From: Ceratopteris richardii
Lineage: Eukaryota > Streptophyta > Polypodiopsida > Polypodiales > Pteridaceae
Assembly: GCA_020310875.1 (NCBI GenBank)
Contig: CM035427.1
Span: 86,992,598-87,056,597, forward strand
DNA: 64,000 bases
Reading direction: 5' to 3'
Position 1 is the stretch's first letter. Each line of letters opens with the position of its first letter. Below, one piece after another: positions 32,676 to 44,140 of the stretch. A program made the position numbers and the translations under genes. Under the pieces are notes generated by a model. It saw only the letters and a program-made list of their open reading frames with translations, was not told where the DNA came from and searched no databases.

Positions 32676-32793
32676 GGAGGGGGGGTGTTGAGAGTTCCAT
32701 GCTCCACCCTTTTGTCCAAACTCACTTTCATTCTCATGCAAGCACATTTATCCCACATGCAAGTGAATTCTCCCAAACTCCATATAAGCAAGG
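32676..32793 (+). repeat. Polypurine tract and truncated 3' LTR, copy A
   Basis: GGAGGGGGGG is followed at 32686 by TGTTGAGAG, the canonical PPT-LTR junction. The LTR matches copy B (from 48186) until 32793, where gypsy-2 starts. Confidence 0.8.
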
Positions 32794-33392
32794 TGTTGAT
32801 GCTCAAAGTCAAGGACAAAGCATGGAAGCACATCAAAAGGTGGACACACAAGTAAAGGGAGCAAGTAGCGAGCTCCAAGAAGTGTATGTCAAATTTTCTG
32901 AAGAATCCCCTACAAAAATAGTGATTTTCATCACTAAAAACCATTATCTATTTTTATAACTCCATTTTGTTCAAGCCGAGGAGTCCTTGAGCTTGAGGAG
33001 TATTAGAACTATCATCCTACAAATTTTCATAATTTTTAGACTCCGTTTGAGCCCTCAAATAAGCCCTGGAACCTAACTTTTAACTAGGACAGACACTAGG
33101 TCTGGACAGGGCCAAAACTAGTCAAAAAACTATAAAAAGAGCTAGAAAGCTCATTTTTGAGGGTAGCTTGTTAGAGAATAGAGCTTTTGTAAGAGAACTC
33201 TTTTGCAATCTAAGCTTTCTATTGTTCCTCTCTTTGATCTTACTTTGTGCGCGTGAGTGTGTATGTGTGTGCATGTTTGTGTGCTTTCACTCACGCACTT
33301 GTGCCTTCACTTGCTCGTGGTCTTCATACCGGTCCTCATGTCTCTGCGGATTGACAAGTAAAGGAGGTGGTGCTTATGCTTGAGCTACACCA
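32794..33392 (+). repeat. 5' LTR of gypsy-2
   Basis: Starts TGTTGATG, ends CTACACCA, 599 bp. The start is fixed by the break in copy A/B homology and the end by the PBS 5 bp downstream. A partner LTR is not in the window. Confidence 0.75.
33131..33138 (+). promoter_or_regulatory. TATA box in gypsy-2 LTR
   Basis: TATAAAAA, 338 bp into the LTR and about 255 bp before its end; a plausible U3/R boundary. Confidence 0.5.
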
Positions 33393-33397
33393 AATTT

Positions 33398-33415
33398 TGG
33401 CGCCGTTGCCGGGGA
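33398..33415 (+). other. Primer-binding site of gypsy-2
   Basis: TGGCGCCGTTGCCGGGGA, the Asp-tRNA type primer site of plant Athila/Tat-like gypsy elements. Confidence 0.9.
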
Positions 33416-33719
33416 GAGAGCTTCGAGGACGAGCGTTGTGATGGTAAGATCGTAGATTTGCGACGTTGCAAGGTAAAAAAACTGTCATTTCAGTTCATTT
33501 TCTGTTTTTTCCTCTTCATCTTCATCATCATCATCATCTCCACCTTCTTCCATCTTCTTCTTCATAGAAATTTCTTGCTTTTTAGTGCATTTTCACCATT
33601 TTCATGCATTATTGTGTGGGAAGGAGTTAGGAGGTGCAAGGGAGAGCAAGCGCTGTGTTTTTTCATGATTTTTTGCTCATACGGAGCTCGCCATTGCCGG
33701 CGCTTAGAAATTTGAATTT

Positions 33720-34770
33720 CCGGCCAAAAAACGCGATTCTGTGATGAAAATCGCGATTCTGTGAAAATTCAAAATCTTTTGAAAAATCACGATTTTCTGT
33801 TTCCCGCCTAAAAGCTTGTTGAAAGAATCACGATTATGTGGTCATTCTCAGAATCACGATTCTGTGGTCATTCTCAGAATCGCGATTCTATGGTTGTGCT
33901 CAAAATCGCGATTCTCACAAATCACGATTTTTAGCCAAAAAACACGATTCTGAGAACCATGATTTTGTGAAAAACACGATTTTGTGAATCACGATTCTCT
34001 GAGACAAAATCGTGATTCTCTAGAATACGATTTTGTGAAAACACGATTTTCTGCTCAAAATCGCGATTCTCACCAATCACGATTTTCAGTAAAAATACGA
34101 TTTTGTGAAAAAGGCGATTCTGTGAAAACACGATTTTTTGCTCAAAATCATGATTTTCAAAAACACGATTTTGTGCTCAACATCGCGATTTTCAAAAACA
34201 TGATTTTGTGAAAAACACAATTCTGTACTCAAAATCGCGATTCTCAGAAATCACGATTTTCATGTCAAAAAACACGATTTTGTAAACCACGATTTTGTGA
34301 AATCACGATTCTCTGCTCAAAATCGCGATTTTCCAAAACACGATTTTGTGCTCAACATCGCGATTTTCTAAAACACGATTCTGTGCTCAACATCGCGATT
34401 TTCTAAAACACGATTCTGTGCTCAACATCACGATTTTCTAAAACACGATTTTGTGAAAAACACGATTCTGTACTCAAAATTGCGATTCTCAGAAATCACG
34501 ATTTTCATGTCAAAAAACACGATTCTATAAACCACGATTTTGTGAAATCACGATTCTGTGCTCAAAATCGCGATTTTCTAAAACACGATTTTGTGTTCAA
34601 CATCGCGATTTTCAAAAACACGATTTTGTGCTCAACATCGCGATTTTCAAAAACACGATTTTGTGCTCAACATCGCGATTTTCAAAAACACGATTTTGTG
34701 CTCAAAATCGCGATTCTCTGATTTCACAAAATTGTGATTCTCTTGATTTCACAACATCGCGATTTTCTCT
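33720..34770 (+). repeat. Leader repeat array built on AATCGCGATT / CACGATTTTGTG
   Basis: About 1.05 kb made of alternating short blocks: AAAATCGCGATTCT or CATCGCGATTTTC, and CACGATTTTGTG or CACGATTCTGTG, linked by CTCAA and AAAAA. A 35-bp higher-order unit combining one block of each is nearly perfect in at least three consecutive copies near 34580-34690. Earlier copies are more diverged. The core AATCGCGATT is a perfect palindrome containing CGCG. The array lies between the PBS and the gag start, so it would be in the untranslated leader RNA. ORFs here on either strand are by-products of the repeat. Confidence 0.92.
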
Positions 34771-34979
34771 AAAAGGTCCTGTTTGCCTGTTTTGACCCCC
34801 AGGAGCCTGATTTGACATAACTTTTTCATCCAAAGTCCATTTTTTGAGCTCTATAGCTCATTGATTTTGAGATAGGATAATTTGAAGTTGACCTTCAAGT
34901 GGGATTTGGAACCCAAGGGGACTCCAAAGGATTTTTGAACCATACCAAGGGGAAATTTTTGGACTCTTAGCCAAAGCTT

Positions 34980-37327
34980 ATGAACCTGAGGTCTGGTAGA
35001 CACCTAGGCAAGGATAAACAAAGCATTAGACCTTCTGAGGCTAGTGTCAACCATACAGCTAAGTCTTGGGCGCAACAACTAAGTGGTCATCCTTACAGAC
35101 TAAGTTCAGACACAAGTGATTCAGAAATGTCTTTTAGCATGGGGAAACCTGTAGGTGGCTCAGGGACTGCCCATCTACAAACACCAGAAGGTCCCTATAA
35201 GACACAGTTGGAAAATATTCAGACAAACCGATTAGGTGCTCGCATCTATGAGGATGGCCTGAGGTGATCAGTGGTCCAACTCAAAAATCCAGATCAATCC
35301 TTTGGACTTGAACACCCGGTGGTCAAGTTCGAAGAGGGTTCATACATTGATAAGGAAGGAACCATGTATGTGGTTACCAACCAACCAGATAGGACCGATG
35401 AGTTTGGAAATGTCATTCATGAGAATGAGATAAGAGACCTAGAACAAGGAAATGTAGGACGACCTCATACTCCTAGAGGTAAGTCAGTTCTGACCAGAGT
35501 GATCACACCAGATTGGATCCCTCAAGACAACAAAAGCATCGAACTCTTCTTGAATAGAGAAACAGAGGAAGCCTTTTGGGGATTCAAGCCAGATCAACCT
35601 AGCCAATTGGGCATAGTCATCATCTACGAGTTCAAGGATCCAGAGATACCAGGCAAAGTTGTCTACCTCGATAACACATCAGAGAAAATTTTCTTCGTAA
35701 CAGAACATGATAGACATGCATATACTTGGAAGAGTGAATTGATTTTCCCTCCACCAAGATCCAATGTTTCCCATGGCCTCCAAGGAATAGGATCATCCCA
35801 CGCTCATGAAGCCCAGAGAGAAAGAACTAGAGAGAAACCTGAGGTAAGTTTTGCACACACCGTGGGCAGGAATAGGTCAGGATTTGAAAATGAAAGACCT
35901 GAAAGAGAGAGACATCAAGCACATAGGCAACAAAGAGATGAACAAGATTTTCCATTGCCTAGACCCCGAGAGCACCCAAGAACCCTTAGACCCACTCAAG
36001 TGATCAAGGCAATGAAGAATTATTTTGACGGGTCAGGAGATCCTTATGATCATGTGGCCGAGTTCAAACAAGTTTTAAGAGATGAACAGGTTGAGGATTT
36101 GTTCACCCAATACGAGGCATTTGGTCTGACTCTTAAGGGCACTGCCTTAGCTTGGTTTCAACATCTGAGTAGTCGCAACTATCGCGATATAGGTCAACTG
36201 CTAGACGAATTCATTGTAGAATTTTCCAAGAGTGGTATCAGGCATAACACTTCATCTTTGATCCACAGCTTCAAGCAGACACCCCAAGAAACAGTGTGAC
36301 TAGCAGGTACAAGGTTTAGACAGTACCTAGAAAGATGCCTTGCTCCAGAGCTACCCACACCAGCCAAACAAGTGGCTTTGTTTTTAGATGGCTTACTAAG
36401 CACTAAGTTAAGATCATATGTGTACTTGAAAGAGCCTAGATCCATAGAAGAGTGTGTGCGGACGTGCATTGACATAGAAGATAACTTGGGTGAGGAGTTA
36501 GGATTGTCCAAACTCTATAAGGATTCTGATAGTTCTACTAGTCATACTTCAAAAATCTCCACGGAAATAGATGAGATAGCTGAGCAAGTTGCCAAGAAGC
36601 TGGGAGTCCAAAATAGACAAACACCGAGAGTCACCCCATTGAATCGGTGTTATAGTTGCGGAGGTGACCACATGGCTAATGTATGCCCAATGCACAACCA
36701 GAACATGAGAGAAAGGAATAACCCATACTGCACTATTGAAAGGAAGTACACAAACCATACGGCTCAAGATTGTCCCTACAATAGGCAGGCTGTTAGACAA
36801 AATTATCAGCAACCTTACCCACAAGGTAGGTACAAAACCAATACCAACAGCCATATTATAGACCACAACAACAACATCAAGCACCATATAGGCCACAACC
36901 AGTCTTGGGAAACCAACCACCAGCTCCTGCCAATGCAGTTCCAGTTAAGTATACAGTGGCAGAAGAGAACCTTAATAGAGCATTGGTGCCAGTGACCCCA
37001 ATGATCTCAAGGAATGACTCTCATGCTCATAGTTCAGACTACTCCCATGAAGGTAGCCCACATGCTTATTACACAGAGTCACCTGAACATAGTGAGATTT
37101 ATCTGTATCAATATGAGGCACAACCTATGGAACAAAATTGGGAGCCAAAATACTCCAATGTCATGTACACAAATCCTAACCCTAGGCCCCAATTGAGACA
37201 AATGAGACCACAAGCCCCTAGAGGATCTTGTTTCAGATGTCAAGGTGACCATTTCATTCGTGACTTTCCCCACCCACCATCTCCGAGTCAAGGACAGGCT
37301 ATCACAATACAGGCTTTTTGTCCTGAT
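34980..37327 (+). pseudogene. Gypsy-2 gag, N-terminal part
   Basis: Starts MNLRSGRHLGKDKQ, a typical plant gypsy gag start. The same frame runs through in-frame TGA codons at 35265-35267 and 36297-36299, with capsid-like blocks MKNYFDGSGDPYDHVAEFKQ, YEAFGLTLKGTALAWFQHL and ECVRTCIDIEDNLGEE. CCHC-type motifs follow: CYSCGGDHMANVC, a degraded CTIERKYTNHTAQDC, and after a +1/-1 frame change near 36848 CFRCQGDHFIRDF. A further knuckle begins CPDC at the Copia-4 insertion point (37327) and is completed on the other side. Two stops and one frameshift make it a pseudogene. Confidence 0.9.
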
Positions 37328-38600
37328 TGTGAAGAGATGGATAGGTATGTGCTTGAAGATGAAGAGGTGTTGCAAAATCCTTGATCTACACCAGCCAAAT
37401 GAACTCCAGGAGTATATGGTGGGCCCTTTTAGCTTTCCAATGGATGTATTAGACACCCTATGTACCTTGGAAGATCACTCTCAAAAAGATAAATCAAAAC
37501 AGATAAGTTGGAGTTAGCTCAGAGGTGAAAACTTGCTATTCTTGGTTCATACACCTGTCCAGTGTTTTACATAACTCTCTGAGCACAACAGCAATTAGCT
37601 CAATTCCTCTTGGGGAAGTCTAGGCAACTTAAAAATCTAACTTTCAAGAGTAATCTCATCAAAAATAATGAACCACACACTGAGAATGAGTTTTAACAAG
37701 TGATGACATCATCCCGATTTTCACGGGCTGCTATAGAAATAGACCAGTGAGCATAACAATCCACATAACTCAAAATGTAGAAATCCAATGATTATGAAAA
37801 TGTGTATGGTTATACTAGACAGTAATCTGAATTCAACAAGCTTTAAAGCACTGAATTTGGATAAGTAACCACTGAGTCATGGCTCTGACAAGATGAGTGA
37901 AAAGGTCGGGTACCTGACAGAGAAGTGAAGATGAACAGACCCTGTTGACTTCAAATGAACATAACTGAAGTTTGCAACATCCAAATGACATGAAAATTTG
38001 TGAGCATATATTAGACTTATAGAGCTAACTTTACTAAGTTAAATCACTGAAAATGATGCACCAAGCTTAGAGAAAACATCTCTGCAAGATGACTGAGAAA
38101 AACTGAGAGTAATGGCAGTGAGTAGTACACTTCACAAGAACATGGAAAGATGAACTCAAATAATCATGAAAATGAAAGTATATTGCTTGTACAATACAAT
38201 GACTTACTGATACATATGTGTGCCTTGTAATCACACCTTGATATGGCATAAAGCTCAGCTCTTGGACGTCTTCACATAGGTCTCTCTAACCACGACTAAA
38301 ACTGCCATCTATTTATAGTTGAGTTTGGGAGGCTAACTTCCCTCAATCACTCTCCAATCAATCAATGATTGATTTGATTCTCTACCTACCACAAATCACA
38401 AATTCGTGGCTCCTCTTTCCATTTTTGATCAAGTGGACTCAACCACTTAAGATTCTCTTACTTTTACATTAAGTAAACTCTTCAAAAGTTACAAGAGGTA
38501 GTTCACAAGTGAACTTTACATAGTCTTCTTTTTAAAGCTTCTTCTAAGACTTTGTGAGACTCAAGCCAATACTTAGGCTTGTCATAGACTTGCTCCAACA
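37328..38600 (-). repeat. 3' LTR of Copia-4
   Basis: 1273 bp. On the plus strand it starts TGTGAAGAG and ends GCTCCAACA. The polypurine tract follows at 38601 on the internal side. Confidence 0.96.
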
Positions 38601-38615
38601 GCTCCCCCTCAAGCC
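38601..38615 (-). other. Polypurine tract of Copia-4
   Basis: Minus strand GGCTTGAGGGGGAGC, directly before the 3' LTR start TGTTGGAG. Confidence 0.93.
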
Positions 38616-38632
38616 AAGTAAGCTTGAGGTCT

Positions 38633-41600
38633 TCAATCTTCCAAGATTACCTGCAAACCAATCATAGCCTTGAATTTGCAAAGCTTTGTACCATCCAATG
38701 CTTTGGTTAGAATATCTGCACATTGTTGATGAGTGGACACATATGATATTTGAATCTCTTTGCTTAGAACCTTCTCTCGTACATAGTGATAATGAACTTC
38801 AATATGTTTAGTCCTTGCATGAAAAATAGGATTAGCAGCCAAGTAAATAGAACTCATATTGTCACAAAAAATAGTTGGAGTTCCAAACTCCAATCCAAGA
38901 TCTTTGAATAATGTCTTCATCCACATAGCTTCTTGTATAGCTATGGCAAGACCTCTATATTCAGCTTCATTAGAAGAGAGAGCAACTGTGGGTTGCTTCT
39001 TGGATGACCATGAAATAAGCTTTGAACCTGCAAAGGTAAGATAACCTGAAGTGCTCCTTCTATCTTCCTTGGAGCCAGCCCAATCTGCATCAGAAAATAG
39101 CTTCAAACCTAAATCAGATACATAAGGATAATAAAGTCCTTCATTTATGGTTCCTTTGAGATACTTGAGAATCCTTTTGGCAGCATCCATATGTGGTTTC
39201 CTTGGTGTGTGCATAAATTGACTTAGCACACTCACACTGTAACATATATCTACTCTTGTCAATGTGGCATAGTTGAGACTACCCACTAGACTTTGATATG
39301 ACGTGATGTCCTCTATGAGTTCACCTTCATGTGAGCTCAATTTGTGATTGACCTCCATTGGAGTACCTGCAATCTTACAATCTTGCATCTTGAATTTTGC
39401 CAACATGTCCTTAATGTACTTTCTTTGAGTGAGAAACAAACCATGATCTTTGTAGACAACTTCCAAACCTAGGAAGTAGGTATGTGAACCCAAATCACTT
39501 ATCTTGAACTCTTCTCTCATCTGACCTTTGATCTTCTTCATACCATCTGCATCATTTCCTGTCAATATAATATCATCTACATATACACATAGGTAGATGA
39601 CCTCGGAATTACTGTTTTTAATAAAGAGTGAAGGATCTGCCTTGCTTGGTTGAAAGCCTTTGTCGTGCAAGAATGAAACAAGCCTGAAATTCCAAGCTCT
39701 TGGAGCTTGCTTGAGACCATACAATGCTTTGTTAAGTTTACACACATAATCAGGATAAGCTTGATTCTCAAAACCAGGTGGTTGTGCCATATATACCTCT
39801 TCTGTTATCCAACCATTCAAAAATGCATTCTTTACATCTAGTTGAAGTATCTTCCAATTCTTGGAAGAGGCAATACTAAGCAAAACCCTAATACTAGGCA
39901 TCTTTGCCACAGGAGAGAAGGTCTCCTCATAATCAATTCCCTGAGTTTGTGCAAAGCCTTTTGCTACAAGCCTTGCCTTATACCTGTTAATGGAACCATC
40001 AGAATTCTTCTTGAGTTTATAGACCCATCTTGAGCCTATTACCTTCATGGATGAAGTCTTGGGCACCAAATCCCAAGTGTTGTTTTCCTCAAGTGCTTCA
40101 ATCTCTTCCTTCATTGCATGCTTCCATTCTGTTTTTGCTTTGGCCTCTTCAAATGATGATGGCTCCTCTTGGTTTATGTCCTGTGCTATGTAGATAGAAT
40201 GTTTAGTTACTAATGAGGTGTCAAACCCATACCTTTCTGGTTTTTTCTTTTCCCTCATAGATCTTCTTAGGCCATGATGTGATGATTCTGCCTCATGTCC
40301 AAGTTCCTGCAATTTTGCTTTACCTTTAGACTTCCATGCTTTGATCTTTTCCATGTGAGATTCTTCATCATCCTCTGAGGTGTCTTGTTCTTCAATCTTT
40401 GATTGTTCTCTACCAAGCTTTGGAAAATCTTCTTCAAGATCATATGGTAAATTGATCTTCCTGCATGAATCTTCATACCATGAATTGTTCTCATCAAAAA
40501 CTACATCTCTGCTTACCAAGAATCCTTTGTTGGTAGGGTTGTATAACCTGTAGCCCTTTTGATTGTTGTCATATCCAATAAATACACACCTTTCTACCTT
40601 TGGATCCATCTTGCCTCTAACCTGTGAAGGAACATGAGCAAAAGCAATACATCCAAAAATTTTACAATGATCTAAGCTTGGTCTTCTTCCATTCCAAGCC
40701 TCATATGGAGTCATCCCATCAAGGGATTTTGAAGGCAACCTATTAATCAAGTAAGTGGCTGTAGATACAGCCTCAGCCCATAAGTAATTAGGTAAATGCT
40801 TTTCATTTAACATAGACCTTGCAGCTTCAACAATTGTCCTATTCCTCCTTTCTGCCACTCCATTTTGCTCAGGAGTGTACCTTGTAGTTACCTCTCTTTT
40901 GATTCCTCTTTCTTGAAGAAAAGAATCAAACTCATGGGAGAAGTATTCTCCCCCTCCATCTGACCTTAGCCTTTTTAGTGATTTACCTGTTTGATTCTCC
41001 ACAAGAGCCAAATATCTTTTGAAACATGAAAAAACTTCATCTTTGTGTTTCATAAAGAATAGGATAGTCCATCTGCTGCAATCATCAATAAAGGAAACAT
41101 AATACCTTGATCCAGATATTGAAGCTTCCTTGCTAGGTCCCCATACATCTGTATGAACCAACTCCAAGAGATCTCCATGCATATAACCTTTCTTCATGAA
41201 TGGTAACCTGTGAGACTTTCCAAATTGACATGCACTACACTTATAAATCATATGTTGTTTTGACAAATTAGGAAGTCCAAGTACACTTTGGTCCCTGCAG
41301 ATTTGCTTTAATGACCTTTCACCAATATGTGCTAACCTTTTGTGCCATACTTCCAATTCTGTGAGTGTCTGACTACCATAATTAAAGAGAGCAATGTTTC
41401 TAGTGTCTTGTAATTCAAATGTGAACAATCTACCTGTCTTTTCACCTTTTGCAATTCTTCTGAATCCTTGACTTGGATCTTCAACAAATGCTCCTGCTTT
41501 TGTGAGCCTGACTTGCAACCCTTTCTCTACTATCTGCCCAACACTTATCAAATTCTTTGTAATGGTAGGGACATAGAGTACCTTACTGAGTAGGTTGATG

Positions 41601-42841
41601 TTTCCATCGGGTGCTTTGAGATTGCCTATTTTCTCCACAGGATGTTTTGTATCATCTCTTGTTTGTACCTCATGCTTATTCCTTGGATCTTCTAAATCTG
41701 ATAGGAGTGCCACATTTCCTGCCACATGATTTGAACAACCTGAATCTATGTAGAAAACATGCTCATCAGATTTACCTTTTGGCATAGCCATGTTCATGAT
41801 CAATAATGAATCCTCTTTGTTTGAGTCTTCTGTGTAGTTATTGTAGTCTCTCCTTCCTTTGTAGCCTCCTTGATAGTTTGAATGATTGTAGTTGTTGTAG
41901 CTGCCATGGTAGTTGTTGAACCTTCCTCTTGAGTAGCCATAACTTCCTCTATTGTATCCTCTGCCTCTTTGATTCCTGGAATTCCTAAAGCAATTTTCAG
42001 TTGTATGATTAGTTAATCCACAAATAGAACATGAGTTGGAGACTTGGGATCTCCCCTTGCCTTGTCTACCTCCTCTTCCTCTACCTCTGCCATGTCTTCC
42101 TCTACCTGCATAGTTAGCTTGATATGTACCTGCTTCATCATCCACTTTCTTTGTCTGTCCTTTGTTATCTTTAGACTTGCTTTTATTCGTGTATAAAGCT
42201 GAAGATTGATTACCTTTAGAGCTTTCTCCATTTTTGATAAGCTTTGCCTCTTGAGTAAGTAGTTGTCCAATGAGTGTGTTGAAATCAGGTACATGCATGT
42301 CCATGTACAAATCCATAGCTGTGGTGAATGCTTCCCACTTGTCATCTGCCTTCAAGCCATTGATGACCTGCCTTACAATTTTCTCTTCATCTATTACCTC
42401 TCCAATACTTCCCAACTGATCTGCTATGTCCTTGACCTTTGCGACAAAATCAGTCACATTTTGTTTGGGAGCCCTCTTGAGAGTTGTGAAATCCAGCCAT
42501 AGTTGATGCTTCCTAGCTTTAGTACTTGAAGAAAAGAAAGCTTCAAGTGCATCCCACACTTCCTGAGATGTCTTACAACTTCTAATGTGAGGCAACAAAA
42601 AATCTGAGATAGAGTTGAGGAGATAAGACCTTGCAAGTGCATCCTTGGAGCACCATGTGCTCAATCTTTCTTGCTCTTCTTGTGTTGGTTGACTTTTGTT
42701 CCTGAAACTTGGCATAACTTCATCTCCAGCCACATAACCATATAAAATTCTACCTTGGAGATAAGCTTCCATCCTTAATGACCAAGCTGAGTAATTACCT
42801 CTATCCAATTTGTCAATTGATGAAGGAAATCCATCTGCCAT
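38633..42841 (-). CDS. Copia-4 gag-pol polyprotein (1402 aa)
   Basis: The ATG at 42841 (MADGFPSSID) is preferred over an in-frame TTG three codons upstream; residue numbers below count from that TTG (1405-residue frame). Gag of the UBN2 type spans about 5-260, with an RGRGRGGR-rich tail. The zinc knuckle CSICGLTNHTTENC is at 274-287. The protease has DSG at 369-371. Integrase has H503, H508, C538, C541 and catalytic D568, D631, E667 (D-X35-E). RT is about 925-1170 with YVDD at 1090-1093. RNase H is about 1250-1400 with D1254, E1297 and D1330. The ORF has no stop or frameshift and normal length for a Copia polyprotein. It makes the enzymes for reverse transcription and integration of its own RNA in virus-like particles. 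Expression is not shown by sequence alone. Confidence 0.96.
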   Translation of the reverse strand: MADGFPSSIDKLDRGNYSAWSLRMEAYLQGRILYGYVAGDEVMPSFRNKSQPTQEEQERLSTWCSKDALARSYLLNSISDFLLPHIRSCKTSQEVWDALEAFFSSSTKARKHQLWLDFTTLKRAPKQNVTDFVAKVKDIADQLGSIGEVIDEEKIVRQVINGLKADDKWEAFTTAMDLYMDMHVPDFNTLIGQLLTQEAKLIKNGESSKGNQSSALYTNKSKSKDNKGQTKKVDDEAGTYQANYAGRGRHGRGRGRGGRQGKGRSQVSNSCSICGLTNHTTENCFRNSRNQRGRGYNRGSYGYSRGRFNNYHGSYNNYNHSNYQGGYKGRRDYNNYTEDSNKEDSLLIMNMAMPKGKSDEHVFYIDSGCSNHVAGNVALLSDLEDPRNKHEVQTRDDTKHPVEKIGNLKAPDGNINLLSKVLYVPTITKNLISVGQIVEKGLQVRLTKAGAFVEDPSQGFRRIAKGEKTGRLFTFELQDTRNIALFNYGSQTLTELEVWHKRLAHIGERSLKQICRDQSVLGLPNLSKQHMIYKCSACQFGKSHRLPFMKKGYMHGDLLELVHTDVWGPSKEASISGSRYYVSFIDDCSRWTILFFMKHKDEVFSCFKRYLALVENQTGKSLKRLRSDGGGEYFSHEFDSFLQERGIKREVTTRYTPEQNGVAERRNRTIVEAARSMLNEKHLPNYLWAEAVSTATYLINRLPSKSLDGMTPYEAWNGRRPSLDHCKIFGCIAFAHVPSQVRGKMDPKVERCVFIGYDNNQKGYRLYNPTNKGFLVSRDVVFDENNSWYEDSCRKINLPYDLEEDFPKLGREQSKIEEQDTSEDDEESHMEKIKAWKSKGKAKLQELGHEAESSHHGLRRSMREKKKPERYGFDTSLVTKHSIYIAQDINQEEPSSFEEAKAKTEWKHAMKEEIEALEENNTWDLVPKTSSMKVIGSRWVYKLKKNSDGSINRYKARLVAKGFAQTQGIDYEETFSPVAKMPSIRVLLSIASSKNWKILQLDVKNAFLNGWITEEVYMAQPPGFENQAYPDYVCKLNKALYGLKQAPRAWNFRLVSFLHDKGFQPSKADPSLFIKNSNSEVIYLCVYVDDIILTGNDADGMKKIKGQMREEFKISDLGSHTYFLGLEVVYKDHGLFLTQRKYIKDMLAKFKMQDCKIAGTPMEVNHKLSSHEGELIEDITSYQSLVGSLNYATLTRVDICYSVSVLSQFMHTPRKPHMDAAKRILKYLKGTINEGLYYPYVSDLGLKLFSDADWAGSKEDRRSTSGYLTFAGSKLISWSSKKQPTVALSSNEAEYRGLAIAIQEAMWMKTLFKDLGLEFGTPTIFCDNMSSIYLAANPIFHARTKHIEVHYHYVREKVLSKEIQISYVSTHQQCADILTKALDGTKLCKFKAMIGLQVILED

Positions 42842-42854
42842 GTTGTCCAACCTT

Positions 42855-42866
42855 GCTCTGATACCA
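42855..42866 (-). other. Primer-binding site of Copia-4
   Basis: Minus strand TGGTATCAGAGC, one base after the 5' LTR end (..CACA). Confidence 0.95.
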
Positions 42867-42867
42867 C

Positions 42868-44140
42868 TGTGAAGAGATGGATAGGTATGTGCTTGAAGAT
42901 GAAGAGGTGTTGCAAAATCCTTGATCTACACCAGCCAAATGAACTCGAGGAGTATATGGTGGGCCCTTTTAGCTTTCCAATGGATGTATTAGACACCCTA
43001 TGTACCTTGGAAGATCACTCTCAAAAAGATAAATCAAAACAGATAAGTTGGAGTTAGCTCAGAGGTGAAAACTTGCTATTCTTGGTTCATACACCTGTCC
43101 AGTGTTTTACATAATTCTCTGAGAACAGCAACAATTAGCTCAATTCCTCTTGGGGAAATCTAGGCAACTTAAAGAGCTAACTTTCAAGAGTAATCTCATC
43201 AAAAATAATGAACCACATACTGAGAATGAGTTTTAACAAGTGATGATATCATCCCGATTTTCACGGGCTGCTATAGAAATAGACCAGTGAGCAGAACAAT
43301 CCACATAACTCAAAATGTAGAAATCCAATGATTATGAAAATTTGTATGGTTATACTAGACAGTAAGTTGAATCCATAAAGCTTTAAAGCACTGAATTTGG
43401 ATAAGTAACCACTGCGAAATGGCTATGGCAAGATGAGTGAAAAAGTCGAGTACCTGACAGAGAAGTGAAGATAAACAGACCCTGTTGACTTCAAATGAAC
43501 ATAACTGAAGTTTGCAACATCCAAATGACATGCAAATTTGTGAGCATATAATAGACTTATACAGCTAACTTTACTAAGTTAAATCACTGAAAATGATGCA
43601 CCAAGCTCAGAGAAAACATCTCTGCAAGCTGACTGAGAAAAACTGAGAGTAATGGCAGTGAGTAGTACACTTCACAAGAACATGGAAAGATGAACTCAAA
43701 TAATCATGAAAATGAAAGTATATTGCTTGTACAATACAATGACTTACTGATACATATGTGTGCCTTGTAATCACACCTTGATATGGCATAAAGCTCAGCT
43801 CTTGGAGGTCTTCACATAGGTCTCTCTAACCATGACTAAAACTGCCATCTATTTATAGTTGAGTTTGGGAGGCTAACTTCCCTCAATCACTCTCCAATCA
43901 ATCAATGATTGATTTGATTCTCTACCTACCACAAATCACGAATTCGTGGCTCCTCTTTCCATTCTTGATCAAGTGGACTCAACCACTTAAGATTCTCTTA
44001 CTTTTACATTAAGTAAACTCTTCAAAAGTTACAAGAGGTAGTTCACAAGTGAACTTTACATAGTCTTCTTTTTAAAGCTTCTTCTAAGACTTTGTGAGAC
44101 TCAAGCCAATACTTAGGCTTGTCATGGACTTGCTCCAACA
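42868..44140 (-). repeat. 5' LTR of Copia-4
   Basis: 1273 bp, same length and ends as 37328-38600; drives the element on the minus strand. Confidence 0.96.
43849..43858 (-). promoter_or_regulatory. TATA box of Copia-4
   Basis: CTATAAATAG on the minus strand, about 282 bp into the 5' LTR; the transcript start would fall near 43820. Also present in the 3' LTR. Confidence 0.7.

Larger units (their letters stand above)
29795..32793 (+). mobile_element. Carboxylesterase-carrying LTR element, copy A
   Basis: Homologous to copy B (46177-48660), about 95% identical in the stretch compared by eye (31.87-32.23 kb). In order: a piece of carboxylesterase coding sequence (LDIADPLKVAEVAT at about 29800-29848), a solo LTR insertion, the main carboxylesterase part (30936-31483), about 950 bp of unknown sequence, a short repeat block, a G-rich polypurine tract (32676-32685) and the first 108 bp of a 3' LTR (from TGTTGAGAG at 32686). 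Gypsy-2 begins at 32794 inside that LTR. No gag or pol of this element is present, so it is a non-autonomous or deleted LTR element that carries a cellular gene fragment. Confidence 0.75.

Noticed and set aside
33931-34211. ORFs on both strands in the leader array
   Set aside because: They arise because the repeat unit lacks stops in some frames. The peptide changes with repeat decay, and no start context is conserved.
33720-34770. Regular short repeats resembling a CRISPR array
   Set aside because: The units are 12-35 bp, partly overlapping and palindromic with no unique spacers. They lie in the leader of a plant retrotransposon; no cas-like gene is present.
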